Positions 1 to 11,216 of a stretch of DNA of 64,000 nt are shown here, one piece after another. The translations under genes and the position numbers were made by a program. The DNA comes from Malaya genurostris (Eukaryota; Arthropoda; Insecta; Diptera; Culicidae). The notes below the pieces were generated by a model. It did no database searches, had not been told where the DNA came from, and was given only the letters and a program-made list of their open reading frames with translations. How positions within the stretch are numbered: position 1 is the first letter of the stretch; every line of letters begins with the position of its first letter. The DNA is taken from assembly GCF_030247185.1 (NCBI RefSeq), contig NC_080572.1:171312975-171376974 (forward strand). Reading direction: 5' to 3'.

Positions 1-786
1 TTCCGTGGTCGTGGCGGATTCCGAGGTCGCGGCGGCTTCCGTGGCGGGTTTCATCATAGAGATGGTCCTCCTCATCATCATCACCACGGTGAAGGGGATG
101 AATGGCGTCGTCCTGCAGGCGATGTAGATTATGAGGCACGTCGGCGTTCAGGATCTCGGGAACCTGGTATTGATAGATCTCGTTCACGTTCACCTCGTCG
201 TCGCAGTCCTGTAGATTCAGATTCAGACTCTTCTTCTCGCAGAACTGGAATGTTGTCCAACGCAAGAACTCTCCCGGAAGTCGCACGAAAATCGACTACT
301 GTTTGGCAAGGAGCTCTTATTTTGAAAAGCTCTCTGTTCCCTGCAAAATTCCATCTCACAGACGGAGACAATGAAATTGTTGAAAGTTTAATGAAAGACG
401 AAGAAGGCAAACACCACCTTCGAATCACTCAGCGTCTCCGTCTCGATCAACCCAAGCTGGAGGATGTACAAAAAAGGATCTCGACATCATCTTCGCACGC
501 AATATTCCTGGGTCTGCCGGGGTCCACTTCTTCTGTAGCATCGTCCGATGATACTAGCGTCCAGACTCGTCCCTTGCGCAATTTGGTTTCCTATTTGAAG
601 CAAAAGGAGGCAGCAGGAGTAATATCCCTATTGAACAAGGAAACGGAAGCCACCGGTGTGTTGTACTCCTTCCCTCCGTGTGATTTCTCAACAGAGCTGT
701 TGAAACGCACTTGTCACAATTTGACGGAGGAGGGACTTAAGGAAGATCATCTAGTCATCGTGGTGGTTCGAGGTGGAACCGCCTGA
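1..786 (+). CDS. nito: Spenito/RBM15 homologue, C-terminal part with SPOC domain (5' end outside window)
   Basis: The frame is open from the first base and ends at TGA 784-786, giving 261 residues. In order I see FRGRGG repeats (residues about 1-18), a histidine run (about 25-30), an Arg/Ser-rich stretch (about 50-80), then a SPOC domain from about residue 100 beginning TVWQGALILKSS and ending VIVVVRGGTA. RGG, RS and C-terminal SPOC in this order is the layout of the spenito/RBM15 family; the RRM domains would lie upstream of the window. Family members are nuclear RNA-binding proteins that recruit the m6A methyltransferase complex and act in alternative splicing and Wingless signalling. The ATG at 250 is internal. 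No break is visible. The other spen-family protein, split ends, is much larger and less likely. Confidence 0.88.
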   Translation, partial: FRGRGGFRGRGGFRGGFHHRDGPPHHHHHGEGDEWRRPAGDVDYEARRRSGSREPGIDRSRSRSPRRRSPVDSDSDSSSRRTGMLSNARTLPEVARKSTTVWQGALILKSSLFPAKFHLTDGDNEIVESLMKDEEGKHHLRITQRLRLDQPKLEDVQKRISTSSSHAIFLGLPGSTSSVASSDDTSVQTRPLRNLVSYLKQKEAAGVISLLNKETEATGVLYSFPPCDFSTELLKRTCHNLTEEGLKEDHLVIVVVRGGTA

Positions 787-1291
787 GTGACCATGGAGGA
801 CAACACTAGTGGATAAGGTAAAGTTATCCTTTAATTATATGCATGTTCGATATGGAGTCTGGTGGTGTTGATGTAATTTATTCTTATACATGTGTGTTTA
901 TTGGTGTACCTTCTTTATATCTGTGATAGTTAAACTCAGGCAAGAAATACAGCGAATTTCATACAAATTTACTATGATTTTGTCTTAAAAATCGTCTAAT
1001 GAAATTGCACAAAGGTTTAATTAGAACAGTGTTTAAATTTATTGCGGGATTTTCAGAAATACATTTGAAAAGAAAACTATTCTCATATACAATATTCATG
1101 AATTTATAAATGTAAGGAAACGTGTTATAATTAGTTTTGGAAATTTTCTCTACATCTTGCTTGGGCGTAATCTTGTTGTTCCTGTAGGTATAATTATATT
1201 GCAACTGTTAACAGTTGATATGTATTTTTCTCTTTATGATTAATTTGGTTCACCCTGAAAAGTATTGAAAAGCTAGTGTGTTCCTAAATTT
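787..1291. other. nito 3' flank, no further gene seen
   Basis: AT-rich sequence after the nito stop, presumably holding its 3' UTR. I see no convincing AATAAA cleavage signal close to the stop and no coding potential on either strand. Confidence 0.5.
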
Positions 1292-1740
1292 TATACTACA
1301 CTCTTGTCTTTTTTATGCGGTGGAAAGTAGTACATAAAAATATCACTAAAAACGCGTAACTTCGGAATTTCGCATTAGAAAAAAATTCATGAAACGTCGA
1401 GATCTGATTGTATCTTGAAAAGCAAAAAATATTGAAATAAATTTTCCAGCAAAGTTTTGCCATTTTGAGATTTACACGCAATCTCTACGTTTCATGCATT
1501 TTTAATACAACCGGGGTAAAAAAATCGGTTTTGTTCCACTCGGCTCCAAACGGTCAAAAGCGAGGCTAAATGAACGTTCAACATGCAAATTTCGGTTTCG
1601 GCAAGCTCAAAAAGTCTCATAGAGTCGACAACGCACAGGTTCGAAAACTTGCATGAGCAAAACCGCATAACTTAGAAAATTTGCATTAAAACTATAACTT
1701 TAAAAACTTGCATAAAAAACCGCATAAAAAAAATGTAGTG
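1292..1740. repeat. Degenerate TIR element related to the TTTTATGCG family
   Basis: The left edge reads CTACACTCTTGTC followed by TTTTTTATGCGG. The right edge, reverse-complemented, reads CACTACA followed by TTTTTTTTATGCGG. The interior repeats short motifs such as GCATAACTT, GAAAATTTGCAT and CGCATAAAAAA, which are the inverse of the minisatellite at 2502-2721. This looks like an older, diverged member of the same family; its exact ends are uncertain. Confidence 0.45.
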
Positions 1741-2499
1741 TTTAAACTTGAACATTGAATTATTTTGAAAACCTACTTCAAAAAGTTCGAGCAGGCCCAA
1801 AGTTCTGGAATTAGAATAAATAATGCAAATTATATTAGTAAATAGCTGGTTTGTCAAACATAAACATTTCAATTAGAAAATTATCTCAAATTATTTTACT
1901 GTTTCAATAGAATGCTTAGCTTTTCATATAATCTATATCTATGAATTTATGGCAACTTAATTCTCTAATTGGCATAAAAGTCATTAGGGATAAATTTAGG
2001 TACTTATCAGTTAGCCGGCCACCAATAAAAAATTTACTTATATAGTTTTGACACATCGTTCTGACTCGTGTGTTGCTGATATTCCTATCGCCTTTTCGGA
2101 CTTTGCTTAGCTTTGAGTAAACTGTGCAAAAATCTACAACAAAATAGAGAACATGCCACTTGAGCTAATTTGTTCTGCTTTCCAGTAACTCTGAGCAAAC
2201 GAGGTTTGTATGCAAGCGACCGTCGCTTCCGATTGGTTATTGGTCGACTTGGACTGCCACAAAGCCTTCCAGTTCACCTTGTCCTCGCGATATGAAAATT
2301 TTCCATTCGGAAATTTTAACCTAAGAATTTAAACCGAACTAAACAATAGTAACTAGTTTTGAGAAGATCGAATAATAATAATAACAGTAGATTGAAATAC
2401 ATCTAGGGCTAATGTACCAATAGTCATCTCATTAATAACGTCACCATGTAAATTTACCGATTATTTGACTTTCAATCAATAAATTGTGATCAAATCGAA
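1741..2499. other. Non-coding, nothing recognised
   Basis: AT-rich sequence without a supported gene, RNA or repeat boundary. Confidence 0.5.
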
Positions 2500-2501
2500 T
2501 A

Positions 2502-2721
2502 CACTGAGATCTTTTTTTATGCGGTCTTTTTTATGCAGTTTTTTTACGCGACTTTTTTTATGCGAAGTTTCAGAGTTATACGTTTTTTTTATGCGAATTT
2601 TCAGAGTTATACGTTTTTTTTTATGCGAATTTTCAGAGTTAAGCGTTTTTTTATGCGAATTTTCAGAGTTATGCTGTTTTTTTATGCGGTACGTAAATTC
2701 GCATAAAAAAAGACTTCAGTG
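2502..2721. mobile_element. 220-bp TA-flanked MITE with internal 31-bp minisatellite
   Basis: The inverted ends are CACTGA(GA/AG)TCTTTTTTTATGCG, about 22 bp, flanked by TA at 2500-2501 and 2722-2723. Between them a unit of about 31 bp (TTTTTTTATGCGAATTTTC then AGAGTTATACG) repeats about five times with small changes. There is no credible protein; the open frame across it is only translated repeat. The TA duplication suggests mobilisation by a Tc1/mariner-type transposase. Confidence 0.7.
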
Positions 2722-2723
2722 TA

Positions 2724-5700
2724 CAATATCTTTGCATCGGTTCTAAGAAGCAATACCGCAGAAAAAGTAGTTCGCAAATTGTTCAATGATACTGGTATGG
2801 TGATGCGAAAATTCGTAGCGAATGTTTCTAATTTCATCTTACTCTCGGAGTCAATCTAACAGAGACAACATCTCACTCTAACTAATGGTTTTCGTATATT
2901 AGATGACTAATGGAGCTGAAATGAATGACGTTATTCTAATTCTTATTTTGAATGAGTATTTATTTTGTTCTGACTTTTGAGCCAAACAACCATTATTCCG
3001 AATGAGTTATCTTAAACGGCCATTTAATAATACACAGTAAATTTGATGGCAAATGGAAAGTAGGACAAATAATAGCATTCTGCCAACATATGTTTTACTA
3101 AACACGCTATCTTAGGTATGGAATATCTAATGTTTCTAAAAGTTAATGCTTCAAACAGCAGTCCAGATATTTTGCATGAATATGTTGTGGATCTTATTAA
3201 TATAAAGCCTGTTGATTAAATATACACGTTTGAAAGAATCACACATTTAGTAGTGTTTTTAGGCTTATTTCGCGAACACTCACGCAATCAGTAGAATGCT
3301 AGATTTGTTGAACAAGACTAGATAGCTCATTTCGCTCGAAATAAAATGCAACTAACGGGTTTCAATAATTCCAGGTATATATTTACTTTGTTTTAGATCA
3401 AGCTATTCATAACAGACACGCAACTGAACACCAGTTCCAAACATTCATAGTTAAAAACCCATTGGATACAAATGACCTGCAATCATGATTGCTTCCCTTC
3501 CATCAGTGCTCAATAGAATCTCGCAGAAGAAATAAAAAGATCAAACAAACAGAACATGTCGAGCTTCCGGTTGCTCCATTTGCGCCGCTGATTCGATGGA
3601 AAGCATAAAAACGCGAAATTGAATCCGGAACGTCCGAGTGGTGATGATAATGATGATGATGATAATATTGAAGTGCGGCAGAGAATTTTGTGTATTGAAG
3701 TGCCAGTCAGCGCGGTGAAGTGGAGTGGCAAGTGCTTGTGGATGTTCGGATGAAAAAAAAAATAAGAAAGAAACAGCAACAGATACAGATAGACGTGATG
3801 TGCGCACAGACAGACACCGAACCGGAGCGCACCGACAATTGTCTGCAGCGAGTGATTAGTGGAAGTGTAACAGCTAGCGGTATATTGTAATTTTCATTAG
3901 TAAGAAATATGCTAAACTGATTTGTAATTCATCACCACTAGGGTGAGAGAGTCATCTTCCCTTTCCCACTGAGTTTGCTGAATGTATAATTATTACATTA
4001 AATTCTTTGTCGTAGGCTTTTCTCTGCGATTTTATGCATTCAATAATGTTTTAGGACCAGAGGGGAAGGTGTTCTTTCTCAAGTTCCCATTTCCAACAAT
4101 AACGATGAAAGTGATTGTAAAAATTGACGTATGCATTTAAAATGTTCGAAAGTGGCAGCATAGATTAAAATGAAGATGACAATGATTTTAAACGAAAAAC
4201 ATGTGAGACTTTTGCTACTTCTTGTTGTAACACTGGTGTTTAGCAGTAGTTCATCTTAAGCACTTGATAACTAAATAATCGAATAATACATGCTTACACT
4301 AAAAGTATATAGAATTGTATCAAGTAACATAATTAACAGTTTTGTGAAATAATTGAAAAAAATACACAAAAGTTAGGAAATTTGTGCTGAGTGTTCATCC
4401 ACTGAAAATGGATCAATATGATGTTATACAATACTGAAGTTCATTGTTTAGTAGGAGTGATACGGATATGTATAAATCCGGAGTTCTAGCCAATGTTCAG
4501 TTTTGGTCTTCAATTGTGACAAGTTTCCCACCTAATACAATTATGACCGCAATGGCATTGATTTACAAGTTAAGTGTATGTTTTTATCAGAAAAAAAACG
4601 TGGGAGATTGGTGAGAAAGTGACCATCCTAATGGCGATTTCATGGAAAATTTCGCATAATCAGAAAGTTTGCTACATTTGTGCGGTGCAAACTATTTCGA
4701 TGCACAATCGAATCCAGTATGGTATCGAGTGCTTTTAAATTTCTCTTTCCTAAATTGGTGGTGCCAGTTGTGTGCTGAGTTTAGTAGTCTTGTGTTTTGT
4801 GCTTTTGTTGTGTTTCTTCCTCAAGTTGAATGAATATTGAAAGTTTTTTTTGTGTTTCGTATCTATTTGGCCCCTCATTTATCGGTGTACTAGAAAAACA
4901 GTGCATTTTGCTGGTATAAGGGCTTAGAATCTGTATAGTGACTGTTTGTAGTTGCAGTTAAAGATTAACCATGTTTGAAGTGTGGTTTGTGCGGGTATGA
5001 CTTCTTGACATTTTCAAATATTCAGTGCTTTTTGTTGTGATATCAAATGTGAACTTCATTATATGGATTTCGCCCTCTCGAGGAATGTGTCTAAAGTGGG
5101 ATCGAGGTCGCCTCCAGTTCGGAATCCGTGCTTTCTAGTATGCTAGCACAGTCCGGCTGATGGGATGTACATAGCGCTGAGAATAGAATGTAGCATTTGT
5201 TGTTAAAATTCTGATTTTGAAATTGGTTTTACAAATGTTACCTTGTATTAGAAGGCGCATTTTCACAAACAGCAGTGGGATGCTACAATTTTTTTCACCT
5301 GTTATCGATGAAGTGAAAGAAACACATGAAAAAGTTATCAGTTTATTTTGTTCAGTTTAGTTTGGTTCAATTTCTGGCGTACGAAATGAAGATCAGTAAT
5401 TGTGACAGTGGCATTGAGTGGTCTCGATAATAAGAACTCAGATATCAAGTATCGGTAATGCAATGTTCGGATGATATATGACAAAGTACTATTAACTTTT
5501 TTTCCCTGAAATAATAGTTATTCTATAAAGAGATTCAAATGTATTGAATAAATTATCAAATAAAATGCGTGCATCAAAAAATTGTGCGTTTCGACATGTT
5601 TGAACTTAGTGTAAATTTGTGGTGATCACCGAAAGTCTTGGTGATGACAATTTTGTCTTGCAAAGAGCCAGTGCAGGATGTTTTTCAAGTTCTGATAGGA

Positions 5701-5888
5701 ATGCAAAACAATTGTGTTATTGGAAATAATAATGCAAAGCAATGGTGTTATTGAAAACTGCTTGATTCGAACATAAATAATATCACATTTCAAGAGTAGA
5801 AATATATTTATTTTTTTTCGTCCGAATATCCTTTCTTAAGTAATAAGTAATTTGCCTGTATTAGTTCATAGATATTTTATTTGCTAAA
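2724..5888. other. Long non-coding stretch, possible 5' UTR exon near 3700-3880
   Basis: No coding gene is supported. Around 3640-3665 there is a short imperfect (GATGAT)n run. The stretch 3700-3880 is more GC-rich than its surroundings and ends in a donor-like GCG/GTATAT at about 3880, which would fit a non-coding first exon of an unseen gene on the + strand. This is weak inference; nothing downstream confirms it. Confidence 0.3.
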
Positions 5889-6110
5889 TTGATAATTTTT
5901 TGTCCATGTTGTGTGATCATTTATTACGCTAAAATGTGTGTGAAGACCAATCAGCAAATCCGCAACTTTCATAGCTCGGCAGTTGATGTGGATTATTCCA
6001 AGGCAGTCGACGGAGAACAAAACGAGCGTATTTACGCTGTATCGATTGTAGAATACTATATGAGCTCCATGACCTGATGAACGACCATAATTGGGTTAAA
6101 GCCGGTAAAG
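5889..6110 (+). repeat. Probable LINE 3'-tail fragment
   Basis: The end reads GAACGACCATAATTGGGTTAAAGCC, which resembles 30940-30965 (GAATGACCTTAAGGTTAAAACC) and 46100-46125 (GAACGACCGAACAAGGTTAAAACC). Mosquito non-LTR elements often end this way. No reverse transcriptase is attached, so this is a short 3' fragment at best. Confidence 0.3.
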
Positions 6111-6663
6111 GTAAAGTAGGACGAACGAGTCACTAGTATATGGTCTTTAGGAAGTAAATATCAGTAAAGTGCTATCCTCGTCACGAATCCCGAGCATCGA
6201 GATGATTGAGCAACAATGTAGCTAATGGGCTGTTTGAAAGAAAGAAAGAAACACCCTTGACGCATGTTGATCTGTAATCATAAATCCAGGGTTGTTTTGA
6301 ATTTCGCGGTTTTCGCGTATTTCACGATTTTCGCGATTTTTTTGAATTTAGGGCGATTTATGCCCTATGGATGGGCGGTCATGAATAGATTTTGTCAATA
6401 AATAACCTTTTCCACTGAAGATAATGGTTTATGTTATGTTAAGCATTATCAAATATCTTTGATTTTCGCAAGCTTTCACTATTTTTACTATTAGGGACAT
6501 TTGTCAGTTTGACTGAAAAAAAAGTTCGAAAAAATGTGCATTTTTTCTTTTGATTTGATTGACAAAAACTAATGGTCTGTAAGTTGTTACACATTTATAT
6601 CACTGAAAAAGATTATTTTCTTGATAATGATACTTAATTGAAATTTATACATAAAGGAGAGAC
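6111..6663. other. Non-coding, nothing recognised
   Basis: Contains a short (GAAA)n run at about 6237-6250 and CGCG/TTTTCGCG mini-palindromes at 6305-6340. No gene is supported. Confidence 0.5.
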
Positions 6664-6683
6664 TTTACTGACTCTGGAAGAGA

Positions 6684-6950
6684 TTATATTTTCTGGGGAG
6701 GAATTTTTATAATATCGGTTACTAAAGGATCTGAGTTCAGTAGTAGTCTGAAGTAAATCTGTGTTTGTTGCTGTTCTTGAATTTTTTTAGTGTAGTCTTG
6801 TCTAAAATCTTTAATATTCTTGTTATTTGTTTCAGTGGCCTTTTCAGATAATTCACCAATGGATATTAAAGCGTTATCAATGTCATCTGAACCATGAACC
6901 AATACTTTGTGAACTCTTGGCGGTAAATTAACACTCCAAATACCAAGCCT
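6684..6950 (-). pseudogene. Transposase-like C-terminal fragment
   Basis: On the minus strand an open frame runs WSVNLPPRVHKVLVHG, then ALISIGELSEKATETNNKN, then RLLLNSDPLVTDI. I recall this pattern (a P-rich lead, HKVLVHG, an IGQLSEEAxEARNK-like block, then LLxxSDP) from a recurrent insect transposon-like protein, but cannot name the family with certainty. Its upstream end overlaps the outer edge of the left arm of the foldback at 6921-7838. Only about 90 residues remain, with no catalytic motif, so it is a remnant. An unrelated short frame is the alternative. Confidence 0.35.
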
Positions 6951-7838
6951 AAAAATAGTTGGAACGGTAACTTTGAGCTGTCATAGCTCAGCTGTTATTC
7001 AACGAATATCAATAAATTTTACACCCTCGATTTTTGTGAAGTTCGTAGATTGATTCCAAAACTTTGTAGCAGACGATTGCTAAAGGAAAACCAATGAAAA
7101 TTTGATTTTTCCCGTTCCAAGTTTTTTTCACGCGCCCAATATGCCCTATCTGTTTTCCAATTTTCTTTCCTTTGGCATACTCGTCGCATAGAAAATATTG
7201 AATACTTCAACTTTACCGAGTCATAACTTTGTTTTTAGTCAACCGATCTTCAAAATTTGTTCACCATTGGAAAGGTAATACTTTCAGAAATAAAATGCAC
7301 TGAAAAAACGAAAAATAGGGTTGTCTACCCAAAGTTGTAATGAAAACTCTAGATAGATGACCTAAGAAAAGATGAGACTTTTCACAATGATCGTAAATAT
7401 CTCGAAATTCAAAGTAATGACCTATATATTTTTACACATCATTCGATTGCTAGTGATACCAGCTACAATTTTCGCTCAACTACCATTCCTGCACAATCAA
7501 AAGAAAACATTAAACAATCCATGAATTTATAAATATATATGAATCTTTCATTTTTTTCCCATGTTTGTACATAACTCAAAAATTAAAGCGACGACATGTA
7601 CATTTTTTTGATTCAAAATATTGGAATCATTACCAGAAACAATGTGTTGATGATCAAAATTATATATCCGTTCAAAGAATCTTGAGAAATTTGGTACAAA
7701 TACAGAGAATTTCTATTATTGGGAAAATTTTGCAAAAAAAAAAAACAAATCAAAACTTTGGAATTTTATGACATATATTTTTTATTATTTTAGTTAGAAA
7801 TTCACTATAAACAAAATTTACAAAAAAACTGAAACTTA
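6921..7838 (+). repeat. Left arm of a 3-kb foldback (inverted repeat with 9096-9988)
   Basis: This arm is the reverse complement, at roughly 80 percent by eye, of 9096-9988. Clear anchors are ACACTCC(A/T)AATACCAAGCCT at the outer end, TTACACCCTCGA and GGTTGTCTACCCAAAG in the middle, and ACAAAATTTACAAAAAAACT at the inner end. The arms are AT-rich and non-coding apart from the transposase-like remnant at the outer edge. Confidence 0.8.
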
Positions 7839-9095
7839 TATAAAAAATGTTTTCTTCAAACAGTTTTGTTTGATTTTTGAAAAACATGAAAGCTAGTGCA
7901 TGAACTAGTGTAACCTACAAAATGAAACAGTTCTCAAATCGGTTAAGCCATTTTTCTCAGTGAAGTGAGTTCCACTATTTCAGGTACTTATGAAACTGGA
8001 ATCGCCCGGAATATTGGCTTTGCAGCAGCCTTTGCGATTAGCACCAACCAACCAATCTATTTGCAGCTTACAGTTGTCTTCGTCTCGAAAAAACAACCTC
8101 TTCGTTTGAATGCTTTTTACTGAATGAAACCCTGCATCTATGTTATCAGAACTAATTGGCTCAAGTAGCATGTTCCCCCGAAGAATGCAGAACGATTTCT
8201 TCCCGAATATGCACTTGAATTAATTTGACACTTTAGAAGACAAAAATACCTTTTTTCCATATACAGCTAATAAATGACTTACATGATATGAATATTTTTC
8301 AATGAAAAAACCCAATGTTTGAACATAATTTAAAAAAATTTTAAAAAATATCTCCTCCGCCTTTTTTTATAAACATGCTCGAAAATATTTTCTGTCAAAT
8401 ACAAGAAACGGTTTTTTTTTCGTTTGCCACAATGTTAGATATAGCAGTTTAAAAATAACCTGTTTTTGAACTAGTTTTGCTCTTAACTTAGGTTCAGAAA
8501 ACGCTACCTGAATACGCCAGTCATTAAAAAATTGGTTTTAACAAACTCCAAAAGATGTTCAAAGATACCGATACGAAAAGAGAAAAATATAAATGCTAGA
8601 GCAAAAAATCTGATTTTGTGAGGAACACCCTAAGTTGCTCTTCAAAAATAGCTGTAACCCTAAAACCGTAACTATGGGTCCTCAGCAAAGCTGCTCGATA
8701 TAAGTTTATCTACAATTTTGCCGAAGAATGCAGTCCTCTATCTCAATACATCCGGAAAATAAGTTTTGGATCACCTTAATAATAAGAGCCACCCTAATAC
8801 CATGTACATCGACATTTGGCTTATCTTCACTGATCATTTGTTTAGAAGACATCATAGCTCTAAAGTATAAGGTTAAGCCACAAATGTTTTTGTCCCCCCA
8901 AAAATGGTGGATCCGGACCACTGTGCAATGCAATTTAACTCGGAAATTTTAAAACAAAATCAGAATTTTAGTAGTTATCAATTGCGTTTGGATTGTGCAT
9001 AAAAATTGTTTAGATCGTTTGTCCAGTACAAAAATATAACTATTTTTAGAGTTTTAGGTTATTTACTAAAATTTTTAAAATTTTCAGTGAAATCC
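7839..9095. other. Loop of the foldback, no intact gene
   Basis: Spacer between the arms. It contains a copy of a dispersed repeat at 7985-8180 and otherwise AT-rich DNA. The short frames at 8706-8952 on both strands have no recognisable similarity. Confidence 0.5.
7985..8180 (+). repeat. Dispersed repeat, GAATATTGGCT...GGCTCAAGTAGCA family
   Basis: Shares GAATATTGGCT, CAGCCTTTGC, TTGTCTTCGTCTCG, CAACCTCTT and AATGCTTTTT in the same order with 42300-42490. The end ATTGGCTCAAGTAGCA recurs at 34510-34527 and, slightly changed, at 43406-43424. It sits inside the foldback loop, so it may have inserted there. Confidence 0.55.
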
Positions 9096-9988
9096 AAGTT
9101 TCAGTTTTTTTTTGTAAATTTTGTTCATAATAAATTTCTAACTAAAATAATAAAAAAATTTATGTCATACAATTTAAAAGTTTTAATTTGATTTTGTTTT
9201 CCAAAATTTTCCAATAATAGAAATTCTCTGTATTTGTAACAAATTTCTTGAGATTCTTTGAACGGATATAGAATTTTGATAAACAACACATGGTTTCTGG
9301 TAATGATTCCAATATTTCGAATCAAAAAAATGTCATCGCTTATTTTTTTGAGTTATACACAAACATGTCAGAAAAATTCAGATATATTTATCAATTTATC
9401 GATTTTTTAATGTTTTCTTTTGATTGTGCAGGAATGGTAGTTGAGCGAAAATTGTAGCTGGTATCACAAGCAATCGAATGATATGTAAAAATATATAGGT
9501 CATCGCTTTGATTTTCGAGATATTTACGATCATTATAAAAAGTCTCACCTTTTCTTAGGTCATCTATCTACAGTTTTCTTTATAGCTTTGGGTAGACAAC
9601 CCTATTTTTCGTTTCTTTTAGTGCATTTTATTTCTGGAAGTAGTAACTTTCCAATGGTGAACAAATTTTGAAGATCGGTTGACTAAAAACAAAGTTATGA
9701 CTCGGTAAAGTTGAAGTTCTCAATATCCGATTCGCGATACCGGAGTCGCATAAATGCAGATAGGGCACATTTTAGGCTTGAAAAAAAACTTGGAACTGGA
9801 AAAACAGATTTTCATTAGTTTAATATACTTAAAATAATCTACACACTTCACAAAATTCGAGGGTGTAAAATCGAAATTGTTCAAGTAACAACTACCATAG
9901 TAGCTCAAAGTTACCGTTCCAACTCTTTTTGAGGCTTGGTGCTTCGCGTAACTTTTTTAGGCTTGGTATTAGGAGTGTTAAATTGACA
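9096..9988 (-). repeat. Right arm of the 3-kb foldback
   Basis: Inverse copy of 6921-7838. Its outer end is followed by a near-perfect direct repeat of the last 26 bases (TGGTATTAGGAGTGTTAAATTGACAT at about 9964-9989 and 9994-10019), a small duplication not present at the other arm. Confidence 0.8.
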
Positions 9989-10054
9989 TAACATGGTATT
10001 AGGAGTGTTAAATTGACATCTTGACAGAATCTTCTAGTGATGTTTTTGAAAATA

Positions 10055-10140
10055 TAAATGATATGAGAAAGGCATCATTACACCACTAGGTGGATTAAAA
10101 AGGGTTTTGTCGTGAATACGACTTACTTTACTATGGGGCG
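10055..10140 (+). repeat. Short mosquito repeat end (AGAAAGGCATCATTACACCACTAGG)
   Basis: Reads TCTAGTGATGTTTTTGAAAATA, then GAGAAAGGCATCATTACACC, then ACTAGGTGGATT. The same module occurs at 25790-25860 (reverse), 55205-55240 and 55517-55545 (reverse). It appears to be a common dispersed repeat terminus; the parent element is not identifiable here. Confidence 0.5.
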
Positions 10141-10379
10141 CCTTTTCAAAATTTACCCTCTGAGAGAGTGATAAGTTTTTGATCGTGAATATCTTCTGTT
10201 GTATCTAATGAATCAACATAATTCTTGCAACATGCCATCGGAAATATGATCACAATTTAATGATAAAATTTTCAGTTGTGTGACATAATCTTAAATAGTT
10301 CAAAATTAAACTTTTCTTAAATGTTTGGTACAAACGAGTGTCAAAGAGGATAATTCATATGGCGCGTTTGCCTTTCTCG

Positions 10380-10800
10380 TATTTTGGAAGCTCATAGCTC
10401 AGTGATCTGTAGAAGGATTTATATAATCTAACTACCAATAGAATCGAAAATCTTCAACTTGAACGTGTATTACAACAATATTGAAGTTTTTCAATAGTAC
10501 ACTATTGAAAAACCTGTTTGATTTAACCCATGACAGCACCAGCCAATCAGAACGCGAGATGTCTGCATCTATACAAGAGCATCCATATAAAAGTTGAGTG
10601 CTTCATTTTTCCTACCATTTGCTGAGCATCTGTTCCCGAAACAAGACACACGAGAGCAACATCGTGGACCTGTCGTCTCACTGTTTCCCGTTCTGCGTAC
10701 AGGAAAGGAATTCTAACAAAGGTGATGTGAAAAATAGCGGCAGTTAAGTTAAAGCACGAGTGTCAGCACGATGACAGCGAGAATCGGATGAAAGGCAGCC
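10380..10800 (+). repeat. Promoter-like dispersed repeat, copy A (CCAAT and TATA present)
   Basis: Homologous by eye to 47830-48140 and 48255-48560: ACTACCAAT(A/C)GA, TTGAA(A/C)(A/G)TGT, CAATA..(T/C)ATTGAAAAA, a CCAAT context (CCAGCCAATCAGAAC), then TATA (CATATAAAAGTTG; TATAAATA in the other copies). Downstream, GTCTCACTGTTTCCCGTTCT and GTGATGTGA..AATAGCG recur at 11670-11770, just before the H2B-like start. The layout resembles a histone-gene promoter; whether it is derived from one is inference. Confidence 0.5.
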
Positions 10801-11216
10801 GAAAATTCCAGCAAATTCAAATAGCACTTTTAAGTGCTAAAAATAATCATAAAGAATTAGTTGAATTTTATCGCTTTCCTACCATTTTCCGAGCAACTGT
10901 TGCCGAAACAAGGCACACACGAGAAGTTAAATTAATTTGCACCGTCACTAACACATTCAATTACGAACGGCAATGCGAAAGTGGAAGTGATGATGTTGAA
11001 TACATCTTTATACTAGTACACAAATATGCCGTGCGAAAGAGTTGCATTCTTTAGTATGGGGCGCTTTTTGATCATGATATCTAACACATTCAATTACGGC
11101 AGGACAGTAACGCTGTCTCGCAATACGAAACAGAAAATTTTGATTTAGAAACATCTTTATACTAGTATACTTTATACAAATTATTAGAACAAATGTTTTC
11201 ACTTGATTTGCGCATT
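10801..11216. repeat. Scrambled partial duplications of the histone-flank repeat
   Basis: Contains a second copy of CCTACCATTT.C(T/C)GAGCA and CCGAAACAAG(A/G)CACAC (10878-10920, compare 10610-10655), CACATTCAATTACGAACGGC (10951, repeated at 11849) and TACATCTTTATACTAGTA (11000, 11150 and 11897). No credible protein. Confidence 0.5.

Noticed and set aside
129..428. Minus-strand 99-codon frame opposite nito
   Set aside because: It is the antisense shadow of the RS-rich and SPOC coding sequence.
2511..2700. Regular ~31-bp repeats resembling a CRISPR array
   Set aside because: The repeats are contiguous with no unique spacers, lie inside a TA-flanked TIR element and the genome is eukaryotic; this is a minisatellite.
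3510..3807. Two minus-strand open frames of 88-89 codons
   Set aside because: They overlap in different frames, are rich in Ser/Ile from the GATGAT-type run, and show no motif or splice support.
10788..11054. 88-codon + frame near the histone relic
   Set aside because: It crosses several duplicated flank fragments that occur elsewhere in other frames, so it is not a conserved protein.
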